From JAJZSS01 sp964463505 (lineage in GTDB: Bacteria; Chloroflexota; Anaerolineae; Anaerolineales; UBA4823), in NCBI GenBank assembly GCA_964463505.1, contig CAYXDC010000002.1, positions 61,962 through 125,961 of the forward strand: DNA of 64,000 nucleotides, read 5' to 3'. Made by a program: the position numbers and the translations under genes. The notes under the pieces are model-generated. The model saw nothing but the letters and a program-made list of their open reading frames with translations. It was not told where the DNA came from and searched no databases. Shown piece after piece: positions 43,311 through 51,534 of this stretch (positions within the stretch are counted from its first letter, which is position 1; the number at the start of each line of letters is the position of its first letter).

Positions 43311-44111
43311 TTAAGGGGCTCGTTTTTCCAGCACATCGTAAAGCAGGATACCAGCTGCCACCGCCAGGTTTAACGAGGTGGCCTTGCCAACCATAGGCAA
43401 GCGTACACGGTACTGGCAGATCTCGGTTTGCTTAGGGCTCAGGCCCTCGCGCTCGCTGCCCAGCAACAGAATGCAGGGATGTTCATAGCGTTCAATGGCG
43501 CGGTAATCCTGGCTGGCGCGCGCAGAGGTTCCATAGATCTGGTAAACGTGTGTGGAAGCCCAATTGGCGAACTCCGTGAAGGAAGTCTGGACAATGGGCA
43601 GCCAGAATAATGCGCCCATGCTGGCTCGCACGGAAGTGGGATGGAAAGGATCGACGCTGTCATCAATCAAGATCAGGCCACTGGCGCCGGCGGCATCCAT
43701 CGTGCGCAGGATGGTGCCCACGTTGCCAGGATCCTGTGGCGCCACCACAGCCACGCCCCAGGGGAAATTATCTGGATTTAAGCTTGCCAGGCGGGTTTCG
43801 GGTTGCACAACAACTGCCAGCAAGCCTTGCGGGTGCTCTTTATCAGCCAGGGAGGCGAATACTTCGGGTGTAGTTGGGTAGACAGTTATGCCTTGTTCTA
43901 CCTGCTCGGCTATCAGGTGCAGGGCAAAGTCGCTGGTCAACAGGCCGGGTGCATAGACCAGGCTTTCTAGCCGGGCGCCGGCTGCTATGGCCTCACCAAC
44001 CGGGCGGATGCCCTCCACCACCAGCAGACCGGCAGCCTGGCGCGTTTTACGCTGCCGCAACGCCCGAATCTGTTTGATCTTGGGGTTGGCTTTACTGGTG
44101 ATGAATTCCAT
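43311..44111 (-). CDS. TrmH/SpoU-family RNA 2'-O-methyltransferase
   Basis: The protein has 266 residues. An N-terminal RNA-binding substrate domain (ITSKANPKIKQIRALRQRKTR) is followed by the SPOUT knot with motif 1 in VVAPQDPGNVGTILRTMDA, motif 2 in LLLGSEREGLSP and motif 3 in VRLPMVGKATSLNLAVAAG. These mark tRNA/rRNA ribose methyltransferases that use SAM. The exact nucleotide cannot be read from sequence; relatives act on 23S rRNA. It ends 95 bases from the thiolase start, so it may be transcribed separately. Confidence 0.9.
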   Translation of the reverse strand: MEFITSKANPKIKQIRALRQRKTRQAAGLLVVEGIRPVGEAIAAGARLESLVYAPGLLTSDFALHLIAEQVEQGITVYPTTPEVFASLADKEHPQGLLAVVVQPETRLASLNPDNFPWGVAVVAPQDPGNVGTILRTMDAAGASGLILIDDSVDPFHPTSVRASMGALFWLPIVQTSFTEFANWASTHVYQIYGTSARASQDYRAIERYEHPCILLLGSEREGLSPKQTEICQYRVRLPMVGKATSLNLAVAAGILLYDVLEKRAP

Positions 44112-44137
44112 ACGTAAAATTGTTGTGTTAGCAGAAA

Positions 44138-45811
44138 TCAGGCGCGACGTGGCACCCAGGCCAGCACATTGGTGCCTTCGCCTGGATAGGAAGTGATCTC
44201 AACATCGCCGCCCTCTTTACGGGCACGGGTGTGCATATTGGACAGACCATGCCCCAGGGTGAAGTTCATCTTACGCAGGTCAAAGCCCAATCCATTATCG
44301 GCGATCTCTAACAGCACGCGATCGCGCGCCGTCCACAGACGTACGTCCACGCGGCGTGCTTGCGAGTGTTTGGCAACATTTGCCAGCGCTTCCTGGCAGA
44401 TATGGAACAGGGCTGTGGCGTTCGAAGCTGGGAAATCAGTGAGGATATTTTCCGGGCCAGCCAGCGTAATTTCGACGTTTGAATTGGCCTTGAACTCATC
44501 CGCCAGGCGCCCCAGGCCTTCCATCAAGTCCCGACCGTGAAACTGGCGCGGGCGCAAGTCAAGTATATACGAGCGGATATCGCGAATAGTGCTGTTCAAG
44601 GCTTCAATCGATTGTTCAATTTTTTGTCGGGCGGTCTGGGTATCCTCATCCAGGGCAATGCGAGCGTAATCCAGGGCCAGGCCAACCCCGTAAATGGATT
44701 GGATGATGCCATCGTGTAAGTCCATGCCGATCCGCTCGCGCTCTTCCAACACAGCCAGACGGCGCGCCTGGCGATGCAAGCGGGCATTCTCGATGGTTGT
44801 AGCAGCCCACGCCGCGATGGCGGTAAGCATATTCACTTCGCGCTCGCCGATGCAGCGTTCCTGGCGCGTGGCAACACTGATCACGCCGACTACATTGCCG
44901 CGCGCAATCATTGGAATGATTGCCATACATTGGAATCCGGCTTCAGGCACTGCCCGACGCAAAAAGAGGTTATTCTCGCGGGGATCAAAATTGACCAGCG
45001 GTTTGCCTGTCTCCGCTACCAGCCCAATAGCACCTTCTCCGACATGGAAGCGATCGCGTGTCCAGAAAGCTTCGGCTGTATCTCCGCGGTAGAGCGCCAT
45101 GTGCAAGTCTTTCTCACCATCCTCGCGCAGGAAGATCTCCCCCGCCTCAACGCCCAGATAACTCATCATGCGGTTCAGGGTTTGATCCAGGATCGAGTCG
45201 ACTTCAAGGGAGCCAGCCAGAGCGGTGGCAATATCATTGAGCAACGACAGGTCTTCATTGCGCTCACTGAGTGCTTCATCGCGAATCTGCAGGTCGTTGT
45301 ACAGACGAGCGTTGGAGATGGCTACCGCCGCGTACGTCGCCAGGGTTTCGATGACCCGCTCATCGGCTTCAGTGAATTCATGGTAATCTAACTTGTTGGT
45401 CAGGTAGATCTGGCCAAACAACCGGTCACCCAGCAGAATGGGCACCCCTAAAAATGAGTGCATCGTGGGGTGATGAGGCGGAAAGCCAGCGCTGCGCGGG
45501 TCAGCGCTGATTTCCGGGATGCGAATAGTGCGCCGCTCGCGGTAAAACATCCCCAGCAAGCCTTTACCAACCGGCGGGTGATCCATGCGTTCTATTTCTT
45601 CCTGTTCCATGCCCACCGGCAGGAATTTCACCAGATTGCCGGCTTGATCTACAACCCCCAGGGCTGCGTATCCAGCCCGTGCCTGTTCGCGCGCTAATTG
45701 GACGATACGCTCCAAAACAGTCTCTAAAGAGAGATCACCCACTAATTGAAGGCTCGCCTTATGCAGCGCGGCCAGGCGGTCTTCAAGTTGCTCACGCGTC
45801 AGGACTACCAT
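44138..45811 (-). CDS. Two-component sensor histidine kinase with two GAF domains, DevS/DosS-like
   Basis: The protein has 557 residues and no membrane segments. GAF-A (about 20-170) closely resembles the DevS/DosS GAF, with VGKGLLGMFY and HHPTMHSFLGVPI, where His118 lies in the segment that holds the haem ligand in DosS/DosT as I recall it. GAF-B spans about 190-345. The kinase core is HisKA_3 type: ERIGMDLHDGIIQSIYG with His366, followed by an HATPase with ALANVAKHS and DNGLGFD. Such kinases phosphorylate NarL/LuxR-type response regulators. None is encoded nearby. Gas or redox sensing is an inference. Confidence 0.88.
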   Translation of the reverse strand: MVVLTREQLEDRLAALHKASLQLVGDLSLETVLERIVQLAREQARAGYAALGVVDQAGNLVKFLPVGMEQEEIERMDHPPVGKGLLGMFYRERRTIRIPEISADPRSAGFPPHHPTMHSFLGVPILLGDRLFGQIYLTNKLDYHEFTEADERVIETLATYAAVAISNARLYNDLQIRDEALSERNEDLSLLNDIATALAGSLEVDSILDQTLNRMMSYLGVEAGEIFLREDGEKDLHMALYRGDTAEAFWTRDRFHVGEGAIGLVAETGKPLVNFDPRENNLFLRRAVPEAGFQCMAIIPMIARGNVVGVISVATRQERCIGEREVNMLTAIAAWAATTIENARLHRQARRLAVLEERERIGMDLHDGIIQSIYGVGLALDYARIALDEDTQTARQKIEQSIEALNSTIRDIRSYILDLRPRQFHGRDLMEGLGRLADEFKANSNVEITLAGPENILTDFPASNATALFHICQEALANVAKHSQARRVDVRLWTARDRVLLEIADNGLGFDLRKMNFTLGHGLSNMHTRARKEGGDVEITSYPGEGTNVLAWVPRRA

Positions 45812-45993
45812 TTAAAATACCTCATATCGGGGGTAATTTTACCAAAGTTCGTCCGAGTTTGTGGCCTCATCATTTCTTATAGGTTGCTGCTCAGATTAGC
45901 ATTTTCTTATCGCCGCTTACTGATCAAGGTTGATAGGTTTTGCCAGACTCGCCCGGGTATAAACCAAGTTGCAAGAATGGAAGGCGAGGAAGG

Positions 45994-47319
45994 ATGATGA
46001 TTGAAGATCAACCAGGCTCCCGAATACCCGGATTTTATAATCTCAGCCGCGCAGAACGGCTGGCCTTACTGGCCGAAAAGACTGGCCTGGCGCCGGAAGA
46101 CCTGGCAGCTTTTGACCCAGCACAGGGATTAAGCGCTGACCAGGCTGACCATATGATCGAAAATGTGGTTGGCCTGCATGCCTTACCCCTGGGGATTGCC
46201 TTGAATTTTCAGGTGAATGGGCGGGATGTGCTGGTGCCCATGGCAATTGAAGAGCCGTCTGTAGTTGCTGGAGCATCGTTTATGGCCAAACTGGCGCGTG
46301 CTGGTGGCGGCTTTCAAGCCAGCGCTGATGCGCCGGAGATGATCGGACAAATGCAGGTGCTGGAGGTAGCAGATTTACCCGCTGCCCGGCTGGCGCTTTT
46401 GGAAAACCGCGCCCAACTGCTGGAAGAGGCGGCTGGTATCGACCCGATATTGAAGCGCCTAGGCGGTGGGCCGCGTGACGTGGAGGTGCGCATCATTGAA
46501 GATTCACCCATCGGGGCTTTTCTGGTATTGCACTTGATCTATGATGTGCGCGATGCCATGGGCGCCAACGCGGTCAACACGGCGGTTGAAAAGCTGGCGC
46601 CCTTCGTGGAGAGCCTGACCGGCGGGCGGGTGCATTTGCGCATCCTGAGCAACCTGGCTGACCGGAGATTAGCGCGTGCCAGTTGCACCATCCTTCTGGA
46701 CCAGCTTGGATTTGCTGATTACGCGCCGGCTGATGTGCGCGATGGGATTATTGCCGCCTGGGCATTTGCTGCAGCCGATCCGTACCGGGCGGCTACCCAC
46801 AATAAGGGCATCATGAACGGCATCGATGCAGTGGTGATTGCCACGGGCAATGACTGGCGCGCGGTCGAAGCCGGGGCGCATGCTTATGCTGCTCGCCAGG
46901 GGCGGTATACTTCATTGAGCACCTGGGGTAAGGATGCCGGCGGGAATCTGGTCGGCGCGCTGGAGCTGCCCATGGCAGTGGGCATTGTGGGCGGGGCGAC
47001 GCGCGTGCATCCAACTGCCCAGGCTGCCCTTAAGCTGATGGGTGTGCAGAGTGCAGCCCACCTGGCTGAGATCATTGTCACGGTAGGCCTAGCTCAAAAC
47101 CTGGCTGCGCTGCGAGCGCTGGCAACTGAGGGCATCCAGCGTGGGCATATGGGCCTGCATGCTCGCCAGGTAGCAGCAGCAGCCGGTGCGCAAGGAGACC
47201 AAATTGAGCGCCTGGCGCGCCAGCTGGTACAGGAGAAAACCGTGCGCATTGATCGCGCCGCAGAGATATTACAATCCTGGCAGGCAAATTCGCTGCCAGC
47301 TCAGGATGCGCAAGTTTAG
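45994..47319 (+). CDS. mvaA: Hydroxymethylglutaryl-CoA reductase, class II
   Basis: The protein has 441 residues and reduces HMG-CoA to mevalonate. Class II features are clear: MIENVVGLHALPLGIALNF with the catalytic Glu, MAIEEPSVVAG, DAMGANAVNTA with the catalytic Asp, THNKGIMNGIDA with the Lys, and late GHMGLHARQVA with the His. GAGGA lies before two adjacent ATG codons at 45994 and 45997; a TTG further upstream is unsupported. It begins a plus-strand cluster with archaeal-type HMG-CoA synthase, thiolase-like and DUF35 genes that together would form the start of a mevalonate pathway. Confidence 0.93.
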   Translation: MMIEDQPGSRIPGFYNLSRAERLALLAEKTGLAPEDLAAFDPAQGLSADQADHMIENVVGLHALPLGIALNFQVNGRDVLVPMAIEEPSVVAGASFMAKLARAGGGFQASADAPEMIGQMQVLEVADLPAARLALLENRAQLLEEAAGIDPILKRLGGGPRDVEVRIIEDSPIGAFLVLHLIYDVRDAMGANAVNTAVEKLAPFVESLTGGRVHLRILSNLADRRLARASCTILLDQLGFADYAPADVRDGIIAAWAFAAADPYRAATHNKGIMNGIDAVVIATGNDWRAVEAGAHAYAARQGRYTSLSTWGKDAGGNLVGALELPMAVGIVGGATRVHPTAQAALKLMGVQSAAHLAEIIVTVGLAQNLAALRALATEGIQRGHMGLHARQVAAAAGAQGDQIERLARQLVQEKTVRIDRAAEILQSWQANSLPAQDAQV

Positions 47320-47363
47320 CAAGGCAATGGTTAGATGTGTAAGATTGAAGGAATTACAACACA

Positions 47364-48440
47364 ATGGATAATACCCCCAATGAAAATTTATTACTCAAAC
47401 CGCTGCGCCCGGTAGGGATTGTTGGTTACGGCGCGTATGTGCCGCGCTATCGCCTGCCAGCTACAGAAGTAGCGCGCGTCTGGACCGGTGGGCAGGGGGC
47501 ACTGCCAATTAAAGAAAAAGCGGTCCCAGGAATTGATGAGGACGTGGTGACCATGTCCATCGAGGCAGCGCGCAACGCCCTCAAACGCAGCGAGATCAGC
47601 CCCACTCAAATCCGCGCGGTGTGGGTCGGCTCCGAGTCGCATCCTTACGCAGTGAAACCCACCTCCACCCTGGTGGCGGAAGCCATCGGGGCAGTGCCCA
47701 ATGTGCAGGCAGCCGACTGGGAATTTGCCTGCAAGGCCGGCACCGAAGCCATGGTAGCGGCAATCGGTTTTGTCGGCTCCGGTATGGCCAATTATGCCCT
47801 GGCCCTGGGGATGGATACAGCCCAGGGACGCCCAGGCGACGCGCTGGAATACACTGCTGGGGCAGGTGGGGCGGCGTATCTGCTTGGCCCGGCGGAAGAT
47901 TCCCTGGCAGTAATTGATGCCACCTATTCCTTTGTGACCGACACACCCGATTTCTGGCGCCGCCAGTACCAGAAATATCCCGAACATGGACAGCGCTTTA
48001 CCGGCGAGCCGGCTTATTTCAAGCATATCACCAAAGCCGCCACGACTTTGATGGAAGCCAGCCACACTACGGCTGCTGATTACCGCTATGCAGTTTTCCA
48101 CCAGCCCAATAGCAAATTCCCGCAGCGCGTGGGGGAGATGCTTGGTTTCAATAAGGAGCAGATTGCTCCTGGGCTGCTGGTGTCCATTATCGGTAATACC
48201 TACGCCGGCGCAGCCATGATCGGTCTGACGGCCACCCTGGACATTGCTGAGCCAGGCGACCGTATCCTGATGGTGTCATTTGGATCCGGCGCTGGATCAG
48301 ATGCTTTCGATATCCGTGTCACGGAGAAGCTGCTGGAGCGCCGCCCACGCGCGCCGCTAACCAGCGATTATATTGCCCGACGCACGCCAATCGATTATGC
48401 CATGTACGTGCGCATGCGTGGCAAGCTAACATTGAAATAA
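47364..48440 (+). CDS. Hydroxymethylglutaryl-CoA synthase, archaeal type
   Basis: The protein has 358 residues and condenses acetyl-CoA with acetoacetyl-CoA to form HMG-CoA. Archaeal-type blocks include VGIVGYGAYVPRYRL, PGIDEDVVTMSIEAAR (catalytic Glu), ADWEFACKAGTEAM (nucleophilic Cys), EYTAGAGGAAYLLG and VFHQPNSKFPQRV (catalytic His). The sequence keeps all three catalytic residues. In archaea this enzyme forms a tight complex with a thiolase and a DUF35 protein, and the same order (synthase, thiolase-like, DUF35) occurs here, 45 bases after mvaA. Confidence 0.93.
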   Translation: MDNTPNENLLLKPLRPVGIVGYGAYVPRYRLPATEVARVWTGGQGALPIKEKAVPGIDEDVVTMSIEAARNALKRSEISPTQIRAVWVGSESHPYAVKPTSTLVAEAIGAVPNVQAADWEFACKAGTEAMVAAIGFVGSGMANYALALGMDTAQGRPGDALEYTAGAGGAAYLLGPAEDSLAVIDATYSFVTDTPDFWRRQYQKYPEHGQRFTGEPAYFKHITKAATTLMEASHTTAADYRYAVFHQPNSKFPQRVGEMLGFNKEQIAPGLLVSIIGNTYAGAAMIGLTATLDIAEPGDRILMVSFGSGAGSDAFDIRVTEKLLERRPRAPLTSDYIARRTPIDYAMYVRMRGKLTLK

Positions 48441-48473
48441 ACCACGCCTTTGGACGAGATAAGGTAGTTTGCT

Positions 48474-49634
48474 ATGATAGATGTGGTAATTGCTGGAATC
48501 GGTCAAACCAGCTTAGGTGAACACTGGGAATTATCCCTGCGCGAGCTGGCACTTAAAGCCATCCAGACAGCGCTGAACGATGCCCAGGGCTTACGCCCGC
48601 AAGCGCTTTTTGTGGGAAATATGCTCGCCCCGCAGCTTTCCAAACAAGCTCATCTGGGTGTGCTGATTGCTGATTTTGCGGGTTTGAACGGCATTGAAGC
48701 CCTCACCGTGGAATCGGCAGGCGCATCAGGGGGCGCTGCTCTGCGCGCCGGCGCGCTGGCGGTGGCTTCAGGCCAGGCAGATGTAGCAATGGTCGTAGGC
48801 ATAGAAAAGTATTCAGACAAAATCGGCACGGACATTGATGCCGCCTTAGCTACCGCCGGCGATAGCGACTATGAAGCAGTGCAGGGTCTCACCCCGACGG
48901 CTCAGGCCGCCATGCTCATGCGCCGCTATATGCACCAGTATGATGTGCCGCGCCAGGGCTTTGCAGGTTTTGCCTTTACCGCCCATGCCAACGGAGCGGG
49001 CAATCCGCAGGCCATGTTTCGTAAAGCGATCAAACTGGAGACCTATGCCAATGCCGGCATGGTCAGCGACCCGATAAACCTGTTTGACGTCGCTCCCAAT
49101 GCGGACGGGGCGGCTGCGGTGCTACTCACCCGCGCCGATTTGCTGCCACCGAGCTTCCCAAACCAGTTGGTGCGCATCGCTGGTGCCAGCATGATCACGG
49201 ACACGCTTGCCCTGCACGACCGGCCTGATCCCCTGGTATTTTATGCGCCTGAGCTTTCAGTGGAACGCGCCTGCCAGCGCGCCAGGATTACGCCCCTCCA
49301 GGTCGACTTTTTTGAGCTGTACGATGCTTATTCGATTTATGCAGCGCTTTCCCTGGAGGCAGCCGGATTTGCCGAGCGCGGCCAGGGCTGGAAGCTGGCT
49401 CAGGATGGACAGATCGGTTTGCATGGTTCAATGCCGATCAGCACCATGGGCGGGTTGAAGGCGCGCGGCAATGCCGGTGGAGCTACGGGAGTCTACCAGG
49501 TCGTTGAAGCCGTGCTGCAGCTACGCGGTCAGGCGGGTGCGAACCAGATCCCCCATGCACGCCGCGCCCTGGTACAGTGTCTGGGCGGGCCAGCCACATC
49601 CGCGGTCACGCATGTGCTGGAGAGCCTGAATTAA
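48474..49634 (+). CDS. Thiolase-like protein of the archaeal type, catalytic residues missing
   Basis: The protein has 386 residues and clearly has the thiolase fold and archaeal/SCP2-like sequence (GIGQTSLGEHWELSLRELA, QAAMLMRRYMHQYD, MGGLKARG). The three catalytic sites are altered. The nucleophile block reads ESAGASGGAA, with Gly83 where ACASG has Cys; the ELYDAYSIYA block has Tyr283 where EHDAF has His; and GNAGGATG has Asn333 where GHPxGATG has His. Gly83 is GGC, one base from TGC. It is probably a non-catalytic partner of HMG-CoA synthase and DUF35, or has changed chemistry. Archaeal complexes use the active thiolase to channel acetoacetyl-CoA. Confidence 0.88.
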   Translation: MIDVVIAGIGQTSLGEHWELSLRELALKAIQTALNDAQGLRPQALFVGNMLAPQLSKQAHLGVLIADFAGLNGIEALTVESAGASGGAALRAGALAVASGQADVAMVVGIEKYSDKIGTDIDAALATAGDSDYEAVQGLTPTAQAAMLMRRYMHQYDVPRQGFAGFAFTAHANGAGNPQAMFRKAIKLETYANAGMVSDPINLFDVAPNADGAAAVLLTRADLLPPSFPNQLVRIAGASMITDTLALHDRPDPLVFYAPELSVERACQRARITPLQVDFFELYDAYSIYAALSLEAAGFAERGQGWKLAQDGQIGLHGSMPISTMGGLKARGNAGGATGVYQVVEAVLQLRGQAGANQIPHARRALVQCLGGPATSAVTHVLESLN

Positions 49635-49759
49635 GCGGTTTTGTGTGCAAAACGGAACGAATCAGCCAACTTGATAGTTCCTGAGAGTCTTTTATCGATA
49701 AACTGCAAGCGTTCACAGCAAGGTATTGGTGTGCTACCAAAGATTAAGGAGCTAACTAC

Positions 49760-50158
49760 ATGGAAATTCCACGCCACTGGCGTCTACGTAAACAGCGCTA
49801 CAGCCTGACCGGTGAAGTGTGCCCGCATTGTGAAGCCAAGCTCTTCCCCCCACGCGATGTCTGCCCGGAGTGCGGCGGCGAAGCGCGCACCCTGTATAAT
49901 TTCAGCGGGCGCGGCGAAGTTTATTCTTATACCACCATCTACGAGCCCCCGGCGGGCTTTGAGGACAATGTGCCTTACACTGTGGCTTTAGTCAAGCTGG
50001 AAGAAGGCCCCCTGATCACCGCCCAGCTCACGGATGTCGACCCGCAGGAAGTCTCGATCGGTATCCCGGTAGAAATGGTCACTCGCCGCCTGCGTTCGGA
50101 TGGCGATGAGCGCGGCTTGTTGGTATACGGGTATAAGTTCCGGCCGGTAATGCGATAA
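49760..50158 (+). CDS. DUF35 zinc-ribbon and OB-fold protein
   Basis: The protein has 132 residues. A rubredoxin-like zinc ribbon has CPHCEAKLFPPRDVCPEC (about residues 17-34), followed by an OB-fold ending in YGYKFRPV. In archaea this DUF35 protein bridges the acetoacetyl-CoA thiolase and HMG-CoA synthase and forms a shared CoA tunnel. AAGGAG precedes the ATG. The gene comes after the thiolase-like gene with a 125-base gap, and a hairpin terminator follows it. The adjacent enzymes support its role as a complex scaffold. Confidence 0.9.
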   Translation: MEIPRHWRLRKQRYSLTGEVCPHCEAKLFPPRDVCPECGGEARTLYNFSGRGEVYSYTTIYEPPAGFEDNVPYTVALVKLEEGPLITAQLTDVDPQEVSIGIPVEMVTRRLRSDGDERGLLVYGYKFRPVMR

Positions 50159-50183
50159 CGGTCTGGTATACAGAGAAATCAAG

Positions 50184-50214
50184 AAGCGCTCTCCAACATG
50201 GGGGCGCTTTTTGT
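50184..50214 (+). terminator. Hairpin terminator, copy 1 of a local repeat
   Basis: AAGCGC (50184-50189) pairs with GCGCTT (50204-50209), extended by weaker pairs, and runs into TTTTTG. It ends the mevalonate cluster. Similar hairpins occur at 50572-50599 and 51427-51454, all in the same orientation and with AAGCGCT ... TCCA and TGG ... GGGC in common. Confidence 0.65.
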
Positions 50215-50273
50215 TACAATGGGGAAGTGTTTCTGGCTTACCCTTCATCCAGGATGAGACAGGCGTACAAAAA

Positions 50274-50552
50274 ATGAACTTCGAGTTCTCCGGAGATATC
50301 TGGTTCTGGCGCAGGCCCGCCCCATTTTATTTCGTCACCGTTCCTAGGGAGCAGAGCAGCGAACTGAAAGCGATATCAGGTTTGGTCACTTATGGTTGGG
50401 GAATGATACCTGTAACTGCTCGGATCGGCAAAACAAAATTCTTTATTTCCTAAAGAAGGCCTCTACATTGTGCCCATCAAAGCGAGTGTCCGTTAAGAGA
50501 AGGTCTGGATGCCGGCGACAATGTGACTGTACAGCTCGAAGTTGATTTATAA
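50274..50552 (+). pseudogene. Frameshifted DUF1905-family gene
   Basis: An ATG at 50274 opens MNFEFSGDIWFWRRPAPFYF and continues FVTVPREQSSELKAISGLV and VTYGWGMIPVTARIGKTKF, as in the DUF1905 family, then stops at 50451-50453. The family's next blocks appear in other frames: FPKEGLYIVPIKASVR from about 50446, and REGLDAGDNVTVQLEVDL ending at 50552. Two frameshifts, near 50443 and near 50495, thus break the gene. It is either a pseudogene or carries two sequence errors. Intact relatives have about 95 residues and unknown function. It follows the copy 1 hairpin and precedes copy 2. Confidence 0.7.
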
Positions 50553-50571
50553 ATGACCCATACAAAATACT

Positions 50572-50599
50572 AAGCGCTCTCCAAAAATGGAGGGCACTT
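50572..50599 (+). terminator. Hairpin terminator, copy 2 of a local repeat
   Basis: AAGCGCTCTCCA (50572-50583) and TGGAGGGCACTT (50588-50599) form a stem with a 4-base loop and one mismatch. It follows the broken DUF1905 gene by 20 bases. Downstream it shares GTGAGGCATAATT with the sequence after copy 3. Confidence 0.55.
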
Positions 50600-50656
50600 C
50601 TTGCCATGTGAGGCATAATTAATAATTGAGCTTCACACTTTTAGGAGGATGCTGAT

Positions 50657-51097
50657 ATGTCACCTATAGCATTCGAGCAAGACACGGCAGCCGAGGCGCA
50701 GATTCGCTCCATCGTGGCCGAACAGGCAGCGGCATGGGATGCAGGCGACGGCGCGGCCTATTCAAAGGATCTCGCTCCAGACGCGTCGTTCACGAATTTA
50801 TTCGGCATGGTGATGTACGGCGCCGCTGCGTTCGCCGAACGCCACCAGCACATCCTTGCGACATTCTATAAAGGAACTACCAAACACCACGTCATCCGCC
50901 GAATCCGGTTCGTCACACCAGACGTGGCAATTGTGGACATCGATAACCAGGTGCGAGGAGTGAAAACGATGCCTGCTGGGATTGTCGTGCCCCCAGACGG
51001 GATCGTGAGGACTCAGCTCATGGAGGTGTTCGTGCGCCGGGGCGACCGGTGGTGGCTCGAGGCGTATCACAATGTGGACATCAAACCTACGAAATGA
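50657..51097 (+). CDS. SnoaL-like/SgcJ-EcaC family protein with an NTF2 fold
   Basis: The protein has 146 residues and an AGGAGG site before the ATG. It has the cone-shaped NTF2-like fold: the opening EAQIRSIVAEQAAAWDAGDGAAYSKDL helix region, the core strand DASFTNLFGMVMYG, and the closing GDRWWLEAYHNVDI. SgcJ/EcaC relatives bind small hydrophobic molecules, and some act as oxidoreductases or isomerases. Substrate is unknown. It is a single gene between two hairpin repeats, with nothing coding in the 437 bases downstream. Confidence 0.78.
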   Translation: MSPIAFEQDTAAEAQIRSIVAEQAAAWDAGDGAAYSKDLAPDASFTNLFGMVMYGAAAFAERHQHILATFYKGTTKHHVIRRIRFVTPDVAIVDIDNQVRGVKTMPAGIVVPPDGIVRTQLMEVFVRRGDRWWLEAYHNVDIKPTK

Positions 51098-51534
51098 AAG
51101 GCCCAACAGGATAGTTACCCTTTCCATTTCGCTCGCGATCGCCATCCGACCAACTAGCTAATGCCGAGGGATGCAGACGCATCGCTTGCTTTCGAGCTCC
51201 AGATTTACGTCGCTCACGGAGGTCAAGATAGGGCACAATATCGCGTGCTCTGGACAAGCCCGGTCGTTTCGCCGCCCTTTCGGGGAATCGGCGTCTGGCG
51301 GCTTTTCCCACCTGGCCACTAACGCCTGCTATTAGATCGATACGCTCACCTCCCCATCGCTTAGCAAGTCATATATACGGGTAAAAGTTCAGGCTGGTAC
51401 TGAATTAATCAGGTCTTGAAAATTTGAAGCGCTGTCCAGAAATGGAGGGCGCTTATTGTTTAAAGTGGCATAATTGGATGCGTATCACGCTGGTTTGTAT
51501 TTGGATAATTATAAGGAGATAAAAGGCAAAGAGT
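51098..51534. other. Non-coding stretch with a decayed copy of a DUF35 gene end
   Basis: No gene is supported here. From about 51374 the sequence TATACGGGTAAAAGTTCAGG resembles the last codons of the DUF35 gene (around 50126), matching about 25 of 29 bases, with the same kind of hairpin repeat following at a similar distance. The stretch therefore contains a degraded duplicate of that gene end and terminator. The first part (51098-51370) shows no recognisable feature. Confidence 0.45.
51427..51454 (+). terminator. Hairpin terminator, copy 3 of a local repeat
   Basis: AAGCGCTGTCCA (51427-51438) and TGGAGGGCGCTT (51443-51454) form a stem with one mismatch and a 4-base loop, followed by ATTGTTT. 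There is no intact gene upstream, so it is probably a duplicated leftover. Confidence 0.55.

Noticed and set aside
47391..48101. 236-codon minus-strand frame inside HMG-CoA synthase
   Set aside because: It is antisense to a gene with all catalytic residues intact and has no supporting start signal.
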